From assembly GCA_009917455.1 (NCBI GenBank), contig QZDS01000010.1:61433-125432 (forward strand): a DNA stretch of 64,000 nucleotides, in the 5' to 3' direction. Each line of letters begins with the position of its first letter. The first letter of the stretch is position 1. A program made the translations under genes and the position numbers. Positions 47,901-54,398 of the stretch are shown in pieces. The notes below the pieces were generated by a model that ran no database searches, had not been told where the DNA came from, and saw nothing but the letters and a program-made list of their open reading frames with translations. The DNA is from a bacterium 1xD8-48. GTDB taxonomy: Bacteria > Bacillota > Clostridia > Lachnospirales > Lachnospiraceae.

Positions 47901-49646
47901 GGAGCAGCCGGCGAGGCAGAGCTGGTAAGCGGTAATGCTTCTGATATCGTATTGAATCCCGGAGTGGCCGTAGACTTAGTATACAAATATGTTGTACAGC
48001 CGGGTGACATTGCAAATAATGCGTTGAAAAATAAGCTGACAGCGACTGCCGAAGACAATACGAAAGGGGAGGACGAAACAGATTATATTAAAATAGAAGG
48101 CCAGAATCCCGCATTCAGTATACAGAAGAGCGTCATCAGCACAGGTTCAGGCGAAAACGGCAAGTATGCAATAGGAGACACAATTGATTATGAAATAACC
48201 ATCACCAATGACGGGAATGTAGCGCTTCCGAGTATGACTGTGGCGGATAGAATGGAAAATGCCAGCGGTGCCATTATAGCGGACAGCGTAAAGGCCGTAA
48301 TTGATTCCGGAGAAGGCGGAGAAACATCAGTTGCCGTAACTTGGAATAAGGCTGCCGGGAAATTTGAATTAGGCGCAAGCATTCCGATTGGAGGAAAAGC
48401 GGTAATCACGTATGGCTATGAGGTAGTTGAAGCAGATGCCGGAAAGACAATTGTTAATGTTGCCGGAAAGCCCACTGACCCCGGTTCAAAGGAAACACAG
48501 ACAGAGATTGAAGACAGAAGAATTATCATTGACAAGTTAGTTACAAGCACACCCGCAAATCCGGCAAGAGGATATGTTGCAGGCGAAAGAATTACATTTG
48601 ATGTAAGAGTAGCCAACCCGGGAAATGTATCATTATCCGGTATATCCATAGCAGACGAGATGCAGAACGCTTTCGGAGCAGCAATTCTGGTGGACGGAAA
48701 TGGAAATGCTTTAAATGACAACAGCGATAAGAATATCAGTCTGGAAGCCGGTGAAAATTTAGTTTTGCATTATAGTTATGAAGTGGCGAGAGACGATATT
48801 GTCGCCGGTGGAAAAGAAATTGCCAATAAAGCAACGGCAGAGCCGGAAAGCGGAGAATTAAGAGGCACGACGGAAGATACATCAAGACCGGTTCAGGTAG
48901 ACAGACTGCATACATTGACGGTTTATTATCAGTACGCTGACGGAAGCATAGCGGCAGAAACGCTGACACAGGATTTTGCATATGGTGAGAGCTTTGCGTT
49001 TACCATACCGGCGATTGCAGGTTATACATCTACTCTTGCAGGCAATCAGGTTCAGCAGTCGGTAATGTTTGTTTCAACGCTGTATGCTGATGACGCTGAC
49101 CCGGTACTTACCATAATTTACAGTGCAGTACCGGTAACAGAACCTAGTCCGGAACCGGAAACAGAGCCGACCGCAACACCGGCTCCCGGAGGCGGTGAAC
49201 CCGCACCTGCGGATGATACGCCTGATACACCCGTACCGCCTGTTCCGCCCGTTGGCGACGGTCCGCTGCCTGAGGCAGTGATTGTACCCGTAGCGCCGGC
49301 AGCCGTTGTTGCAGCGCCCGGTATATTTGGGGGCGGAGCCGGATTGGTAGAGATAGGCGACGAATTGGTACCTTTGGATGGCGTTATCACTCAGGACGAT
49401 GACGGAAACGTTGTTATAGTTCCTGTAGACGAAGTGGAAATCCCTCTTGCTGACAGAGAGCTCGACGACCATAAGTGCTGTATCTTAAGCTTCCTGCTGA
49501 TGCTGGCAACCCTGATTATCTACTCATGGTTCACCCACAGCATGAAGAAGCATCAGAAGAAGCTGGCGGAGCTGAAAGACCAGTTAGCGGAGGAGACGCT
49601 GAAAAGACAGCTTGGAATCACAGATAATGAAAATAGTGCAAGGTAA
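38970..49646 (+). CDS. Giant repeat-rich surface protein with C-terminal membrane anchor
   Basis: This is a 3558-residue exported protein. The order is: signal peptide (to about residue 28), a very acidic Asp/Glu/Ser/Gly region (about 30-160), a linker with FEGD-type domains, two bacterial Ig-like Big_2 modules (nt about 40216-40710), InlB/Listeria-Bacteroides-type repeats (ending FEAVW, FAVW, YAVW; nt about 41420-41670, 43290-43560, 43590-43840), MBG-like modules (42400-43310), twelve DUF11-like repeats (44177-48903), a MucBP-like segment (LTVYYQYADGS), and a Pro-rich stalk. The end is EIPLADRELDDHKCCILSF, one membrane helix and a charged tail. No LPXTG is present. It is a probable adhesin. 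GGGGAG precedes the ATG. Confidence 0.9.
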   Translation: MKKNFKRWLAFLLAVVVIATTCIHSSDAFLWADEEDAPVTEPEETMQTLTVDSSDDAGSGGDESGDEQYSGDEESSEESDGEDSWEEEDSEDDAESDGSEDDGEDYGDGEDGSEGDAADSAEGSDGENADVADDGSAGEDVGGENTENSEDTDASEEEEGFDYVICFYFDGTEDESTRISGTDGKPGESILGLVEIADKKEHDGKNYVLDRIENKDGVITEDAGSNVVSVYYVAATSDDKTLVQGSKDKKEKDEQTEDKTDVLSEKKLSTSAGASKVTVSGRFPEGASVNVSSAGGISSVARSAIEKAIEGDNRKLGSLKGYDITITDADNEKVTLFGKVRVTIEGTGIEDDYAYVYYVDGDAVQNMSAEKSGDMVSFETDHFSEYWVAGASEIEKDDEPTTLEDDILVEEEGSVITGCAVSAERINIKVGETTQAYWYTTPENIENSEGVTWTSLKPEVATVDADGVITGVGAGTVNIVGTSNDDPAFSAHIAITVREVGVGNVRITSKINEYYEAGAEIQLACDVKDEDDKATDKYPITWSSSDDAVATVDGDGNVTALRQGKTKIRAQVLDVYDEVEIQVYDETPKMLDIQVWVTNQRRGTVSINVPSDGTPVSLQDVIPSICNLDGKDYSFTGKVSYVPSDDKFGWDAVQSMDNVNEIRYFENKFEYRIDGESNWQTGKLICAFYSNLREIDDETGIRVNVGDWPYDDKQTSKIVNIEIYDENNSMIHSDVMYYDDGSNYTLGHITFGCNTAVYKVEKAIVSKWEESKEGNGEWKTIKTYNEDALNGSFTGISVDFTQPRIREEFTVAAYIVPKEFTVTYDTNGGEGEAPTQEPKTAVGNEANGDNSFEIASGKGLRKPGYTFAGWAYGGKTYYEGDEFKMPAQNVTFEAVWRPVRQIIRYRSESPIKGSVSQTEELFDADEESDIQGSTAVPSDGYRFVGWKDENGSFVGDEEHYTPGPNASGIYESHIYIAYFEEDEYEVAVSVTNGTIGDVTGGEQKGEGIYKVSAGSTFTVNYAPFGGYELSEIKVDDEAVSIENFADGYSIPAIDANHTIDVVYVRDADSIDVNGDTYEYDTAPHKVTWTGVNPEETIEFSNNEVSGWKSDENFEWPVNAGTHKIYVRVSNAEGKQVALKSGEIIIKKRPVTITVPDAVKEFGGDKFNEFDPAKIAITGVATEEQIKELNAELKDINLTVIRSADDTNAPYDEAHQGVLRLASGDTAETLNSEFGNFEFTIKNGDLTITRSKKILKVSIENKNVPYSKTPYSLESPVVTLGDSALTQEQLSELEYVYTITSNGTSEVSSDNPERTDAGSYTISVVAKLEGYLDASASATLTINKKTVTITAPDAEAVLIGSGTETRLEDLQFVNDDIKIYELCDGDELFVSGATKYEVKLAEGVYNKVQSIPEVVGIGNYTEADVNPNYSITKVTKGTLNIKGTVTYDKNGEDVIGELPKGGTYSNGDTITVEDSWGRLTKPKAVFLGWSRTPTSLVTLMEEETAAGIIEGNIKMGEANITLFAVWAKDTDEDGKPDYRQFQLKYNMNDGSDKEETDSGYYNANETVTLKTYDEGNEPKQENAVFLGWSKEQHKAFTSQPEESVFITDVTFVDSDITVYAVWAVDTKGPNGEADGTPDYLQYSVKFVDKRFGNKDVDSADKGYKYSVNDTVVISKILGAQNSFAVPTEYLFSPDTEKSQVAEFDSWKNGTEQPYASDASFELTVADNVELTAQWKVLKIDKVIDANNEAAKDEYLAGDTAPFLITVENLGDVDLSSIVVEDILEGAKLEGKVNTPYNVGSLPVGEDVKLQAAYEVQNSDFNGSGLKNTATAAIGENFKVYASEQVTLSNAENQLTVEKTIKNSGSYTGEDGKKYFTVGDTIEFEIKVTNSGARKIEEIEIEDSFTDITLEETGFAASLKNFFENVKEFITGVKNEDGSELEPFDLNPGKTKKFKVEYKIQEKDLDKKGFRNVVKATGKVVVGDSETPVEGYGKSNEIPFDTMRPAYNLTKSVLEPADGALEDGKYKAGSVVTYQIKVENTGNTTIRDDMVIKDQMTARSKDKDGNFTVNAVLEGQISIPTLELQGGRTPESDVEVYWNNDKDAITVTEIPGGSTAIITYTYTVDEKDAGKQITNIAILGDKEAAPENPIEVVNKELTVEKRAAAPKEGDKYKLGETINYTVTVKNTGNVTLSDIKVQDILEGGSSQVIPAEGQSEVIESLAVGESKDFSYTYTVIEDDLENKLENKAVAYVDSKEFSSNLVQSEVEDKIETASLEKNITNLSEATGDNGRFKAGDTIRYEIKVENTGTRTLNNVVVTDTMTGMSGEISNVSGVKSYSQNGNEIKFEIEKIPSRGIDKDDNYTGHIATITYDYVVDAKDAGTEISNTAVISSYLDEKNGISDTETVTIEKKSLDITKEIVAVRPGGEAGYEPADSSRSFDTGDTVRFAVKVKNDGNADLTNVTVTDTMSGENSPVADFVPGESDIDSQTIVSLKAGEEVTLTYDYTVRPEDISSDIVLTNTAKATSGDVVSREAKVDVQRAGKASGYTVEKKIEPENPDRMYHVGETIPYSIEVLNTGNTTYPAGEVVVADVLTGDGEEIAVDADSINVTSGNATWNNGQFVLNVPLGWRERVRIDYTYKVAPADEGKELINTAYGSEMKQKDSTVPVTIEKKKLSVTKEVTSTPSNGEAYAVDEYISFKVTLKNDGNVPLEDILVTDHLWGSAGESVELPLLSDEGQNPFTDVISLGVNETKIYEYTYQVKESDAGTRIWNEIDASIEEGNSEHVKTPSVKIEDPDPKVSLTKSVLTPPDGEDGKYKTETKVTYEIRVKNTGNTTLNNVTVKDTMAGAAGRVAGTSVTGARMTSSFNGGKWEYTFEINGEIARGEEKVITYDYVIQKEDAGKKIGNTVAVDGDDITTDLDSDDSEEIVVENRKLTVTKTIREPERVYKLGEEILFDVKVDNEGDVILYGIDLVDEMLGGAAGEAELVSGNASDIVLNPGVAVDLVYKYVVQPGDIANNALKNKLTATAEDNTKGEDETDYIKIEGQNPAFSIQKSVISTGSGENGKYAIGDTIDYEITITNDGNVALPSMTVADRMENASGAIIADSVKAVIDSGEGGETSVAVTWNKAAGKFELGASIPIGGKAVITYGYEVVEADAGKTIVNVAGKPTDPGSKETQTEIEDRRIIIDKLVTSTPANPARGYVAGERITFDVRVANPGNVSLSGISIADEMQNAFGAAILVDGNGNALNDNSDKNISLEAGENLVLHYSYEVARDDIVAGGKEIANKATAEPESGELRGTTEDTSRPVQVDRLHTLTVYYQYADGSIAAETLTQDFAYGESFAFTIPAIAGYTSTLAGNQVQQSVMFVSTLYADDADPVLTIIYSAVPVTEPSPEPETEPTATPAPGGGEPAPADDTPDTPVPPVPPVGDGPLPEAVIVPVAPAAVVAAPGIFGGGAGLVEIGDELVPLDGVITQDDDGNVVIVPVDEVEIPLADRELDDHKCCILSFLLMLATLIIYSWFTHSMKKHQKKLAELKDQLAEETLKRQLGITDNENSAR
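44177..48903 (+). repeat. Twelve DUF11-like repeats inside the giant surface protein
   Basis: Each unit is about 120-150 residues with the plan: K-start strand (LTVEK, SLTKSV, LSVTKE), a Y.[AV]G[DE]T turn, [IV]K[NT]xG[N]x[TS]L, [VI].D.[LM], and an end like DAGK.I.NxA. Successive units alternate between two sub-types: one opening [NS]LTKSVL and ending DAG.xI.NxA, the other opening K.LTV[ET]K. They likely form rigid beta-sandwich rods. Confidence 0.8.
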
Positions 49647-49804
49647 GAAAACGCAGATGTAAAAATCACAGAACTAAAAAACAGCATTTAATTCGGCATG
49701 CAGGATATTGCGTGTGCCATGGGATGGTTCCGGGGAGGCTGCCAGGGCAAAGCCTGACAGCTCCTCAGAACCGGAAATGCAGATTGAGAATAAGAGGTGG
49801 CAAT

Positions 49805-50020
49805 ATGTGGATGAATTTATATAATTTTACGCACAACAGTTTAGGTATGCACTTCTGGGAACTGCCGGCTCTCCTTGCAGGAGTAATTACACTGGTGGAG
49901 CTTGTGGTGCACAGCCATAAACAAAAGAAACGTGAAAAGAAGTTTGACGAGGAGCGGACGGAAAGACTGGAAACCATGCAGAAGGAAGCTGTAGGGGATG
50001 CTGCAACAGTTAACGGGTAA
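49805..50020 (+). CDS. Small single-pass membrane protein A, downstream of the giant adhesin
   Basis: This 71-residue protein starts MWMNLYNFTHNSLGMHFWELPAL, has one helix (LLAGVITLVELVVHS) and a basic, coiled-coil-like tail (KQKKREKKFDEERTERLE). The ATG at 49805 has AGAGGTGGCA upstream. Helix-plus-charged-tail organisation mirrors the last 70 residues of the giant protein and the next small gene. A GC-rich hairpin (about 49728-49777) sits in the upstream gap. It probably assists anchoring or export of the adhesin, an inference from order and likeness alone. Confidence 0.7.
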   Translation: MWMNLYNFTHNSLGMHFWELPALLAGVITLVELVVHSHKQKKREKKFDEERTERLETMQKEAVGDAATVNG

Positions 50021-50110
50021 AAAGCGTCGCAGCTTTGAGCGCTGCGGAGTTTTCCATAGTTAACTGTATATTCGGAAAGGTATCTGTGATACCGGAATGG
50101 GAGGATGAAT

Positions 50111-50305
50111 ATGTCATACATTTTAGAGCATACAACACTGGGCTTCTGCTGGTGGGATTTACCGGCGCTCATCATCCTGATTGTGGTGATTGCGGCGTTT
50201 GCCTGGAAACACCATGACATGAAAAAGCAGGAGAAGGACCTGGAAGACCAGATATCGGAGCTGTACGCGGACGATACGATTCCGCTTGAGGGAAAACAGG
50301 CGTAA
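50111..50305 (+). CDS. Small single-pass membrane protein B, paralogue of A
   Basis: This 64-residue protein starts MSYILEHTTLGFCWWDLPAL, continues with the helix IILIVVIAAFAWKHH and a charged tail MKKQEKDLEDQISELYADD. It shares the [FW]W[ED]LPAL entry motif and the KK/EK-rich tail with protein A. GGGAGG lies 7 nt before the ATG. A perfect GGTATC/GATACC hairpin (50079-50093) lies upstream. The gene order adhesin-A-B suggests a three-part membrane module. Confidence 0.7.
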   Translation: MSYILEHTTLGFCWWDLPALIILIVVIAAFAWKHHDMKKQEKDLEDQISELYADDTIPLEGKQA

Positions 50306-50347
50306 ACTGTTCGAAAGCAAGCCGATAGCAGTAATGTAAAAACGAGA

Positions 50348-50371
50348 GGGAGCCGTGGAAATGCGGCTCCC
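50348..50371 (+). terminator. Terminator hairpin after small membrane protein B
   Basis: A perfect 8-bp stem GGGAGCCG/CGGCTCCC followed by TATTATAAT. The T-run is weak. It probably ends the adhesin transcript. Confidence 0.6.
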
Positions 50372-50457
50372 TATTATAATAAGGAAGAAAAACTTCCTGC
50401 CAGTTTATGCCATGTATCTTTTTTCAAATATTTTATTTCTTTTTTATAAAAATGCAG

Positions 50458-50486
50458 TTGACAAAATTGTCGAAAAACTATACAAT
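50458..50486 (+). promoter_or_regulatory. Near-consensus promoter of the Rpn-family gene
   Basis: -35 TTGACA (50458-50463), a 17-nt spacer and -10 TACAAT (50481-50486). It is the best promoter in the window and drives a leader of about 175 nt. Confidence 0.85.
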
Positions 50487-50501
50487 CATGTTATGAAAAA
50501 T

Positions 50502-50570
50502 GTGAAAATCAGTTCGCCGTGACGAATCCTGTCAGGCAGAATATCTTTGGCAAATCGCCAGCATTTTCAC
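50502..50570 (+). promoter_or_regulatory. Multi-helix leader before the Rpn-family gene
   Basis: A perfect closing stem GTGAAAAT (50502-50509)/ATTTTCAC (50563-50570) encloses two smaller hairpins: CC(G)TGAC/GTCAGG, and TGGC/GCCA. Downstream, GGAT-AAAAGC-ATCC followed by TTTTT looks like a weak terminator (about 50616-50634). The layout is riboswitch-like, but I recognise no class. Confidence 0.5.
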
Positions 50571-50667
50571 GGGAAATATATGTTGGCAGAGCCGAAGGAG
50601 ATTTGGGGATAAAAGCATCCTTTTTCCTTATTAATAATGCGGCAGTTCCGCCAGAAAAGGAGGAAGG

Positions 50668-51621
50668 ATGAGTGAAACGAATGAAAAGAAAGACATCGTA
50701 GAAAAGGAATTTGTTACATTTCCCGACGTGGCGGCGGACGTTATCAACGTGCTTTTGTATCAGGGAGAAAGGATGGCAGATAAGGACAGCTTAATGGCAG
50801 GCTCCACGGAATCTGTCTATCAGGGGAAAAAGAAGCTGCGGAACCAGTATGAGGATATCTGTAAATACAAATTTTCGGACGGTGCAATCCATCTTATGTA
50901 CCTTATCGCCAACCAGAGCCGGGCAGACGGAAAGATGTTGCTTCGTAAGGCAGGCTACACAGGTGGAATATACCGGGAACAGTATGAAGGGAAAATGAAA
51001 GATGCCTGTCCGGTTATAGAATTTGTGATTTACTGGGGAGAGACTAGATGGAGGAGTAATCGAAGCATCCGTAAAATGTTCGGGAAGAAAAAGATTTCAG
51101 AAAAAGAGTGGAAATACGTAGATAATCTGGAGCTTTACGTATTTGAAATGCGCCGTATGTCTAAGGAGACGAGGGAGCTTTTTGAGAGCGATATGCGGAT
51201 TGTAGTAGATTTTCTTGCGGAAGGAAACGGATATCGTTCTGACAGGAAGGTGGTACATAAAGCGGCGCTAATTAAAATGATAAAGGTATTATCCGGAGAT
51301 ACCGATGTGGACGATATAGAAGACTGGCTGGAAGAACAGGGAATCAGAGAGGAGGACGAGGTTAAGGTGTGCGAATTATTTGACCAATACGAGCGGAAAG
51401 GAAGAAATGAAGGCAGGAAACAGGGGAGAAAAGAAGGCGAGGCGCTGGGCATGGAAAAGGGCGTAAAGCGCGGCGAAGCCAAACGGCTTGTAAAAGACGT
51501 TGAAAGCGCAATGAATTTTTTCAAAGTCACATTGGAAAAAGCCTGCGAAGGGCTGGGGACGACGGTTCAGGGATATGAGAAAGCCAGGGAACTTTGTCTG
51601 GAAAGCGAGGCGTCTTTGTAA
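50668..51621 (+). CDS. Rpn/PD-(D/E)XK nuclease family transposase-like protein
   Basis: This 317-residue protein belongs to the Rpn (recombination-promoting nuclease, transposase_31-like) group common in Lachnospiraceae. The N-terminal part reads FPDVAADVINVLLYQGERM, followed by HLMYLIANQSRADGKMLLRK, VIEFVIYWGE and a mid-region FEMRRMSKET. The C-terminal half is a coiled, charged stretch with the characteristic GRNEGRKQGRKEGEALGMEKG run and ends in a Glu/Lys helix. I could not confirm all nuclease residues: the D...ExK core is not obvious, so activity is uncertain. AGGAGG lies 5 nt upstream. A broken partial copy follows directly. Confidence 0.75.
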   Translation: MSETNEKKDIVEKEFVTFPDVAADVINVLLYQGERMADKDSLMAGSTESVYQGKKKLRNQYEDICKYKFSDGAIHLMYLIANQSRADGKMLLRKAGYTGGIYREQYEGKMKDACPVIEFVIYWGETRWRSNRSIRKMFGKKKISEKEWKYVDNLELYVFEMRRMSKETRELFESDMRIVVDFLAEGNGYRSDRKVVHKAALIKMIKVLSGDTDVDDIEDWLEEQGIREEDEVKVCELFDQYERKGRNEGRKQGRKEGEALGMEKGVKRGEAKRLVKDVESAMNFFKVTLEKACEGLGTTVQGYEKARELCLESEASL

Positions 51622-51639
51622 TTATTTGCATAGAAGAAA

Positions 51640-51972
51640 TCAGATGGAGAAGCAGCCGAAGTATCCGTAAAATAAAGCGGCGCTAATTAAAATGATAAAG
51701 GTATTATCCGGAAATACCGATGTGGACGATATAGAAGACTGGCTGGAAGAACAGGGAATCGGAGAGGAGGACGAGGTTAAGGTGTGCGAATTATTTGACC
51801 AATACGAACGGAAAGGAAGAAGCGAAGGCGAGGCCAGACGCCTTGTAAAAGACGTAGAAAGTGCCATGCGTTTTTTCAGGTTACACTGGAAAAAGCCTGC
51901 GAAGGTTTGGGAACAACGGTTTATGGATACGGGCAGGCCAGGAAAATTTGCCTGAAGGAACAAGGCGTTACC
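51640..51972 (+). pseudogene. Truncated tandem copy of the Rpn-family gene
   Basis: Sequence from about 51640 repeats the preceding gene almost exactly: CGAAGTATCCGTAAAAT corresponds to 51060-51076 and then jumps directly to AAAGCGGCGCTAATTAAA (51258 onward), i.e. an internal deletion of about 180 bp. The copy continues through DDIEDWLEEQG and the Glu/Lys tail with few changes, lacks the poly-Gly-Arg run, and has a 1-nt loss near 51881 that shifts frame; homology continues as VTLEKACEGLGTTV. It cannot encode the full protein. Recent duplication is likely, given the high identity. Confidence 0.88.
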
Positions 51973-52744
51973 CATACTTTTTCCCCGCAATCCACACCGG
52001 GACAAACAGGCTCGACAGATATCCAATCAAAATCGCATTTTGAATCCCAAAGCTTCCCCAAAAACCAAAGGGAATGAGCGACAAAAGCAGGCAGAGAAAC
52101 GGGATGATTATCATAGTGACAATCGCCCATATCCGCAGGTGGCAGATAATATGGGGCCAATTGCTGTTGTTGAAACGCATACCAGGAACATTCATTCGAA
52201 AAACACCGTCACTGTAGGAATTGATTTCATTTTCATCGTAATAAGCGGGGAGCTTTTCTTTCATAAAAAACCAGAAGTAAATTCCCAATCCAACGCTTAA
52301 CCCTTCCATCGTAAGAAGATTTGAGGAGAAACCCCCGGAGCCGGCAGCCGATGTGAGCCATATGCCGGCAACTGTTTCCAGAAGCGCCAGAAGGCTGCAC
52401 CCGCCGAAAACGGCGATATGCTTTTTCAAACGGGCTTTTCTTTTTTCAGGATTATCGTCGGAAAGAGTCAGCGCTTTTTTAACAAGAACTTCCACCTGCT
52501 CTGTATCCATGTTCAAGGCGGAGTCCAGTTTCCGCCCTTCCAAAAGCTCCGTGACAGAGACATCCAATATTTCGGCAAGGGGAATCAGAAGGGAAATGTC
52601 AGGCATACTAAGTGCCCGTTCCCATTTGCTGACTGCCTTGTCGGATATGAATAATTTTGCTGCAAGTTCTTTCTGTGTGTAGCCCTTTTCTTTCCGCCGT
52701 TCGGCGAGGAAAGTTCCAAAAGCTGATTTGTTAATTTCAAACAT
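51968..52744 (-). CDS. XRE-family regulator fused to membrane helices
   Basis: This 258-residue protein has an N-terminal HTH (FLAERRKEKGYTQKELAAKL, ISDKAVSKWERALSMPD), a linker and about four hydrophobic helices (GGCSLLALLETVAGIWL; MEGLSVGLGIYFWFF; WAIVTMIIIPFLCLLLSL; AILIGYLSSLFVPVWI). This HTH plus membrane design is common in Clostridia and is thought to sense membrane conditions. The stop lies within the tail of the broken Rpn copy. A 9-bp inverted repeat around the start codon (52743-52751, 52793-52801) could fold in the mRNA. The targets are unknown. Confidence 0.88.
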   Translation of the reverse strand: MFEINKSAFGTFLAERRKEKGYTQKELAAKLFISDKAVSKWERALSMPDISLLIPLAEILDVSVTELLEGRKLDSALNMDTEQVEVLVKKALTLSDDNPEKRKARLKKHIAVFGGCSLLALLETVAGIWLTSAAGSGGFSSNLLTMEGLSVGLGIYFWFFMKEKLPAYYDENEINSYSDGVFRMNVPGMRFNNSNWPHIICHLRIWAIVTMIIIPFLCLLLSLIPFGFWGSFGIQNAILIGYLSSLFVPVWIAGKKYG

Positions 52745-52801
52745 GAGGTTTCTCCGGGTAAAGTATTTTCAGGATTTTATAAGCCTAAGTGTAAACCTCA
52801 T
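52743..52801 (-). promoter_or_regulatory. Inverted repeat spanning the start codon of the XRE gene
   Basis: ATGAGGTTT (52743-52751) and AAACCTCAT (52793-52801) are perfect inverted arms 41 nt apart. In the minus-strand transcript the 3' arm overlaps the first bases of the start codon and the SD lies next to it, so pairing could block initiation. It could alternatively be an operator for the XRE protein. Confidence 0.5.
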
Positions 52802-52931
52802 TGGTTCAAAAGGCAACCGACCAGCGGTAGAAACGGCAGAAAATAACCGGAGCCATCTGGAAGAAACTTTGTATCTGGTATATAATAAGCAGGTCAAAGA
52901 TGCGTGACTGCGAAGCAGAGGCATTCAGGCA

Positions 52932-54398
52932 ATGACAGAACAGGACGGGGAAAATTGTGAAGCGAGGGCGGATATGGAGGACAAAAAGGGTAAATATAAA
53001 TGGTTGATAATTCTGGCAGTGTGTGCGGCGGCGGCAGTTTTGGTAACCGGCGTCTGTCTGTATTGGGGCGAGAGGGACGCTTCCAGGGGAAAACAGCGCG
53101 AAATAAAAGAGGCAGAAAACGAGACAGAGATTTCTGAGGGTGCGGAGCAGAAATGGACGGAAGACGAAATAGCGGCGGTGGAGAGGACTTTAAAAAAGAG
53201 ATACGGCGATGAGCTTGAGCGGGTGTCGGTGGAAACGGAAGATGCCGGCGCAGGAATGGAAGAAAAAATAACGGTAGTTACCTTTCGGCTGCCCGATATA
53301 AGGACGGCCGGAAACAGTTTTTATTTTCAGGTCAAAAGCAGTTCTGAAAGCTTTGACAATTTTCCGTTTCAGCTTATGAAAAACGACGCCCGGCGATTTT
53401 TTAACGGCAAGGACAGGTTTTTTGGGCTGTATGGACCGGACGATGGCGCGATGTATGACTCGGATGACGAGAGGTGGGATACTGAAAGGTATCCGGGAGA
53501 GACGGACCAGCTTTATGTCAGCTGTTATAGGGAAGATGATATTGAGACGTGCGCGGCGGATATTGCGGACTGGCTTTTTTATGCGGCGGAAGATGAAAGG
53601 TATTTTTTACAAAACGGTATGACGGAAAGGAAGGAAAGCGACCCTTTCAGAAATATCTGGATTATCACGCCCAAATCCCATTATCGGATGAATATCGGGG
53701 AGGCTGTGGAGAAGATACCGACAGCTTCATGGGAAGAGGTGCAGCGGGCGGTTGCGCGGACCATTGTGGATCTGGACGGTGAATATCATATCTGGGAAAT
53801 GGGGGACAGCACCGCCAGAGAGGAAGAAGAAAGTGCGGACAACGCTTTGTTAGAAGAGTGGGAAAAAGAATTTTTTGAACGCTATCAGGGGGATTATGAA
53901 AAGGAGTGCGAGCTTGCGGATGGAAGAATCCGCTACCGTATGGTGGTATTGGACGCGGCGGCGGGAAGCCGGTGGTACGGCCTTTTAAAGAGTGAGGACA
54001 GGGGACTTTCCTGGAGGGTGGTTTCCAATGCGCCTTTTGGGGACGATATGGGAATGGGGATTGAGTTTACTTTCCTTGACGAGGAGCTTGGCTTTGCCAC
54101 GCTGAGCCACAACGGCGGGGACGAGGCGAACCTTTATGTAACGGAAAACGGCGGAGAGAGTTATCAGAGGGCTGTGATTCAGGGGCTTGAGGTGACGCTT
54201 GAGGACGGCTATCTGTATAATCCCTATGATTTCCCGCAGATGCCTTATGAGGAGGAGGGAAAGCTTTATGTGCTTTGCGGACAGGGAGCCGACGGTGATT
54301 ACGCCGGCGGAGACGCCGCAGGGATGGCTTTGTACGAGTCAACGGACGGCGGGCACACTTTTACCTATAAGGAAATCCGAAAGGGGGAGGAAAAGTGA
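52932..54398 (+). CDS. Membrane-anchored protein with Asp-box (sialidase-like) repeats
   Basis: This 488-residue protein has a short basic head, one helix (WLIILAVCAAAAVLVTGVCLYW) and a large outer domain. Three Asp-box motifs appear in the C-terminal 150 residues: KSEDRGLSWRVV, TENGGESYQR and STDGGHTFTYK, the S/T-x-D-x-G-x-[TS]-[WF] turn of sialidase and BNR propellers. With only three or so boxes and no sialidase RIP or catalytic pair recognised, a carbohydrate- or protein-binding propeller is more likely than an enzyme. The GTGA overlap with the next gene (54395) shows coupling to a metalloprotease. ATG 52932 is the best start available; upstream RBS is weak. Confidence 0.75.
   Translation: MTEQDGENCEARADMEDKKGKYKWLIILAVCAAAAVLVTGVCLYWGERDASRGKQREIKEAENETEISEGAEQKWTEDEIAAVERTLKKRYGDELERVSVETEDAGAGMEEKITVVTFRLPDIRTAGNSFYFQVKSSSESFDNFPFQLMKNDARRFFNGKDRFFGLYGPDDGAMYDSDDERWDTERYPGETDQLYVSCYREDDIETCAADIADWLFYAAEDERYFLQNGMTERKESDPFRNIWIITPKSHYRMNIGEAVEKIPTASWEEVQRAVARTIVDLDGEYHIWEMGDSTAREEEESADNALLEEWEKEFFERYQGDYEKECELADGRIRYRMVVLDAAAGSRWYGLLKSEDRGLSWRVVSNAPFGDDMGMGIEFTFLDEELGFATLSHNGGDEANLYVTENGGESYQRAVIQGLEVTLEDGYLYNPYDFPQMPYEEEGKLYVLCGQGADGDYAGGDAAGMALYESTDGGHTFTYKEIRKGEEK

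Noticed and set aside
49728..49777. Intrinsic terminator between the giant gene and small protein A
   Set aside because: The hairpin is strong but has no T-run after it, and the next gene starts 28 nt on with its own RBS. Kept only as a gap hairpin.
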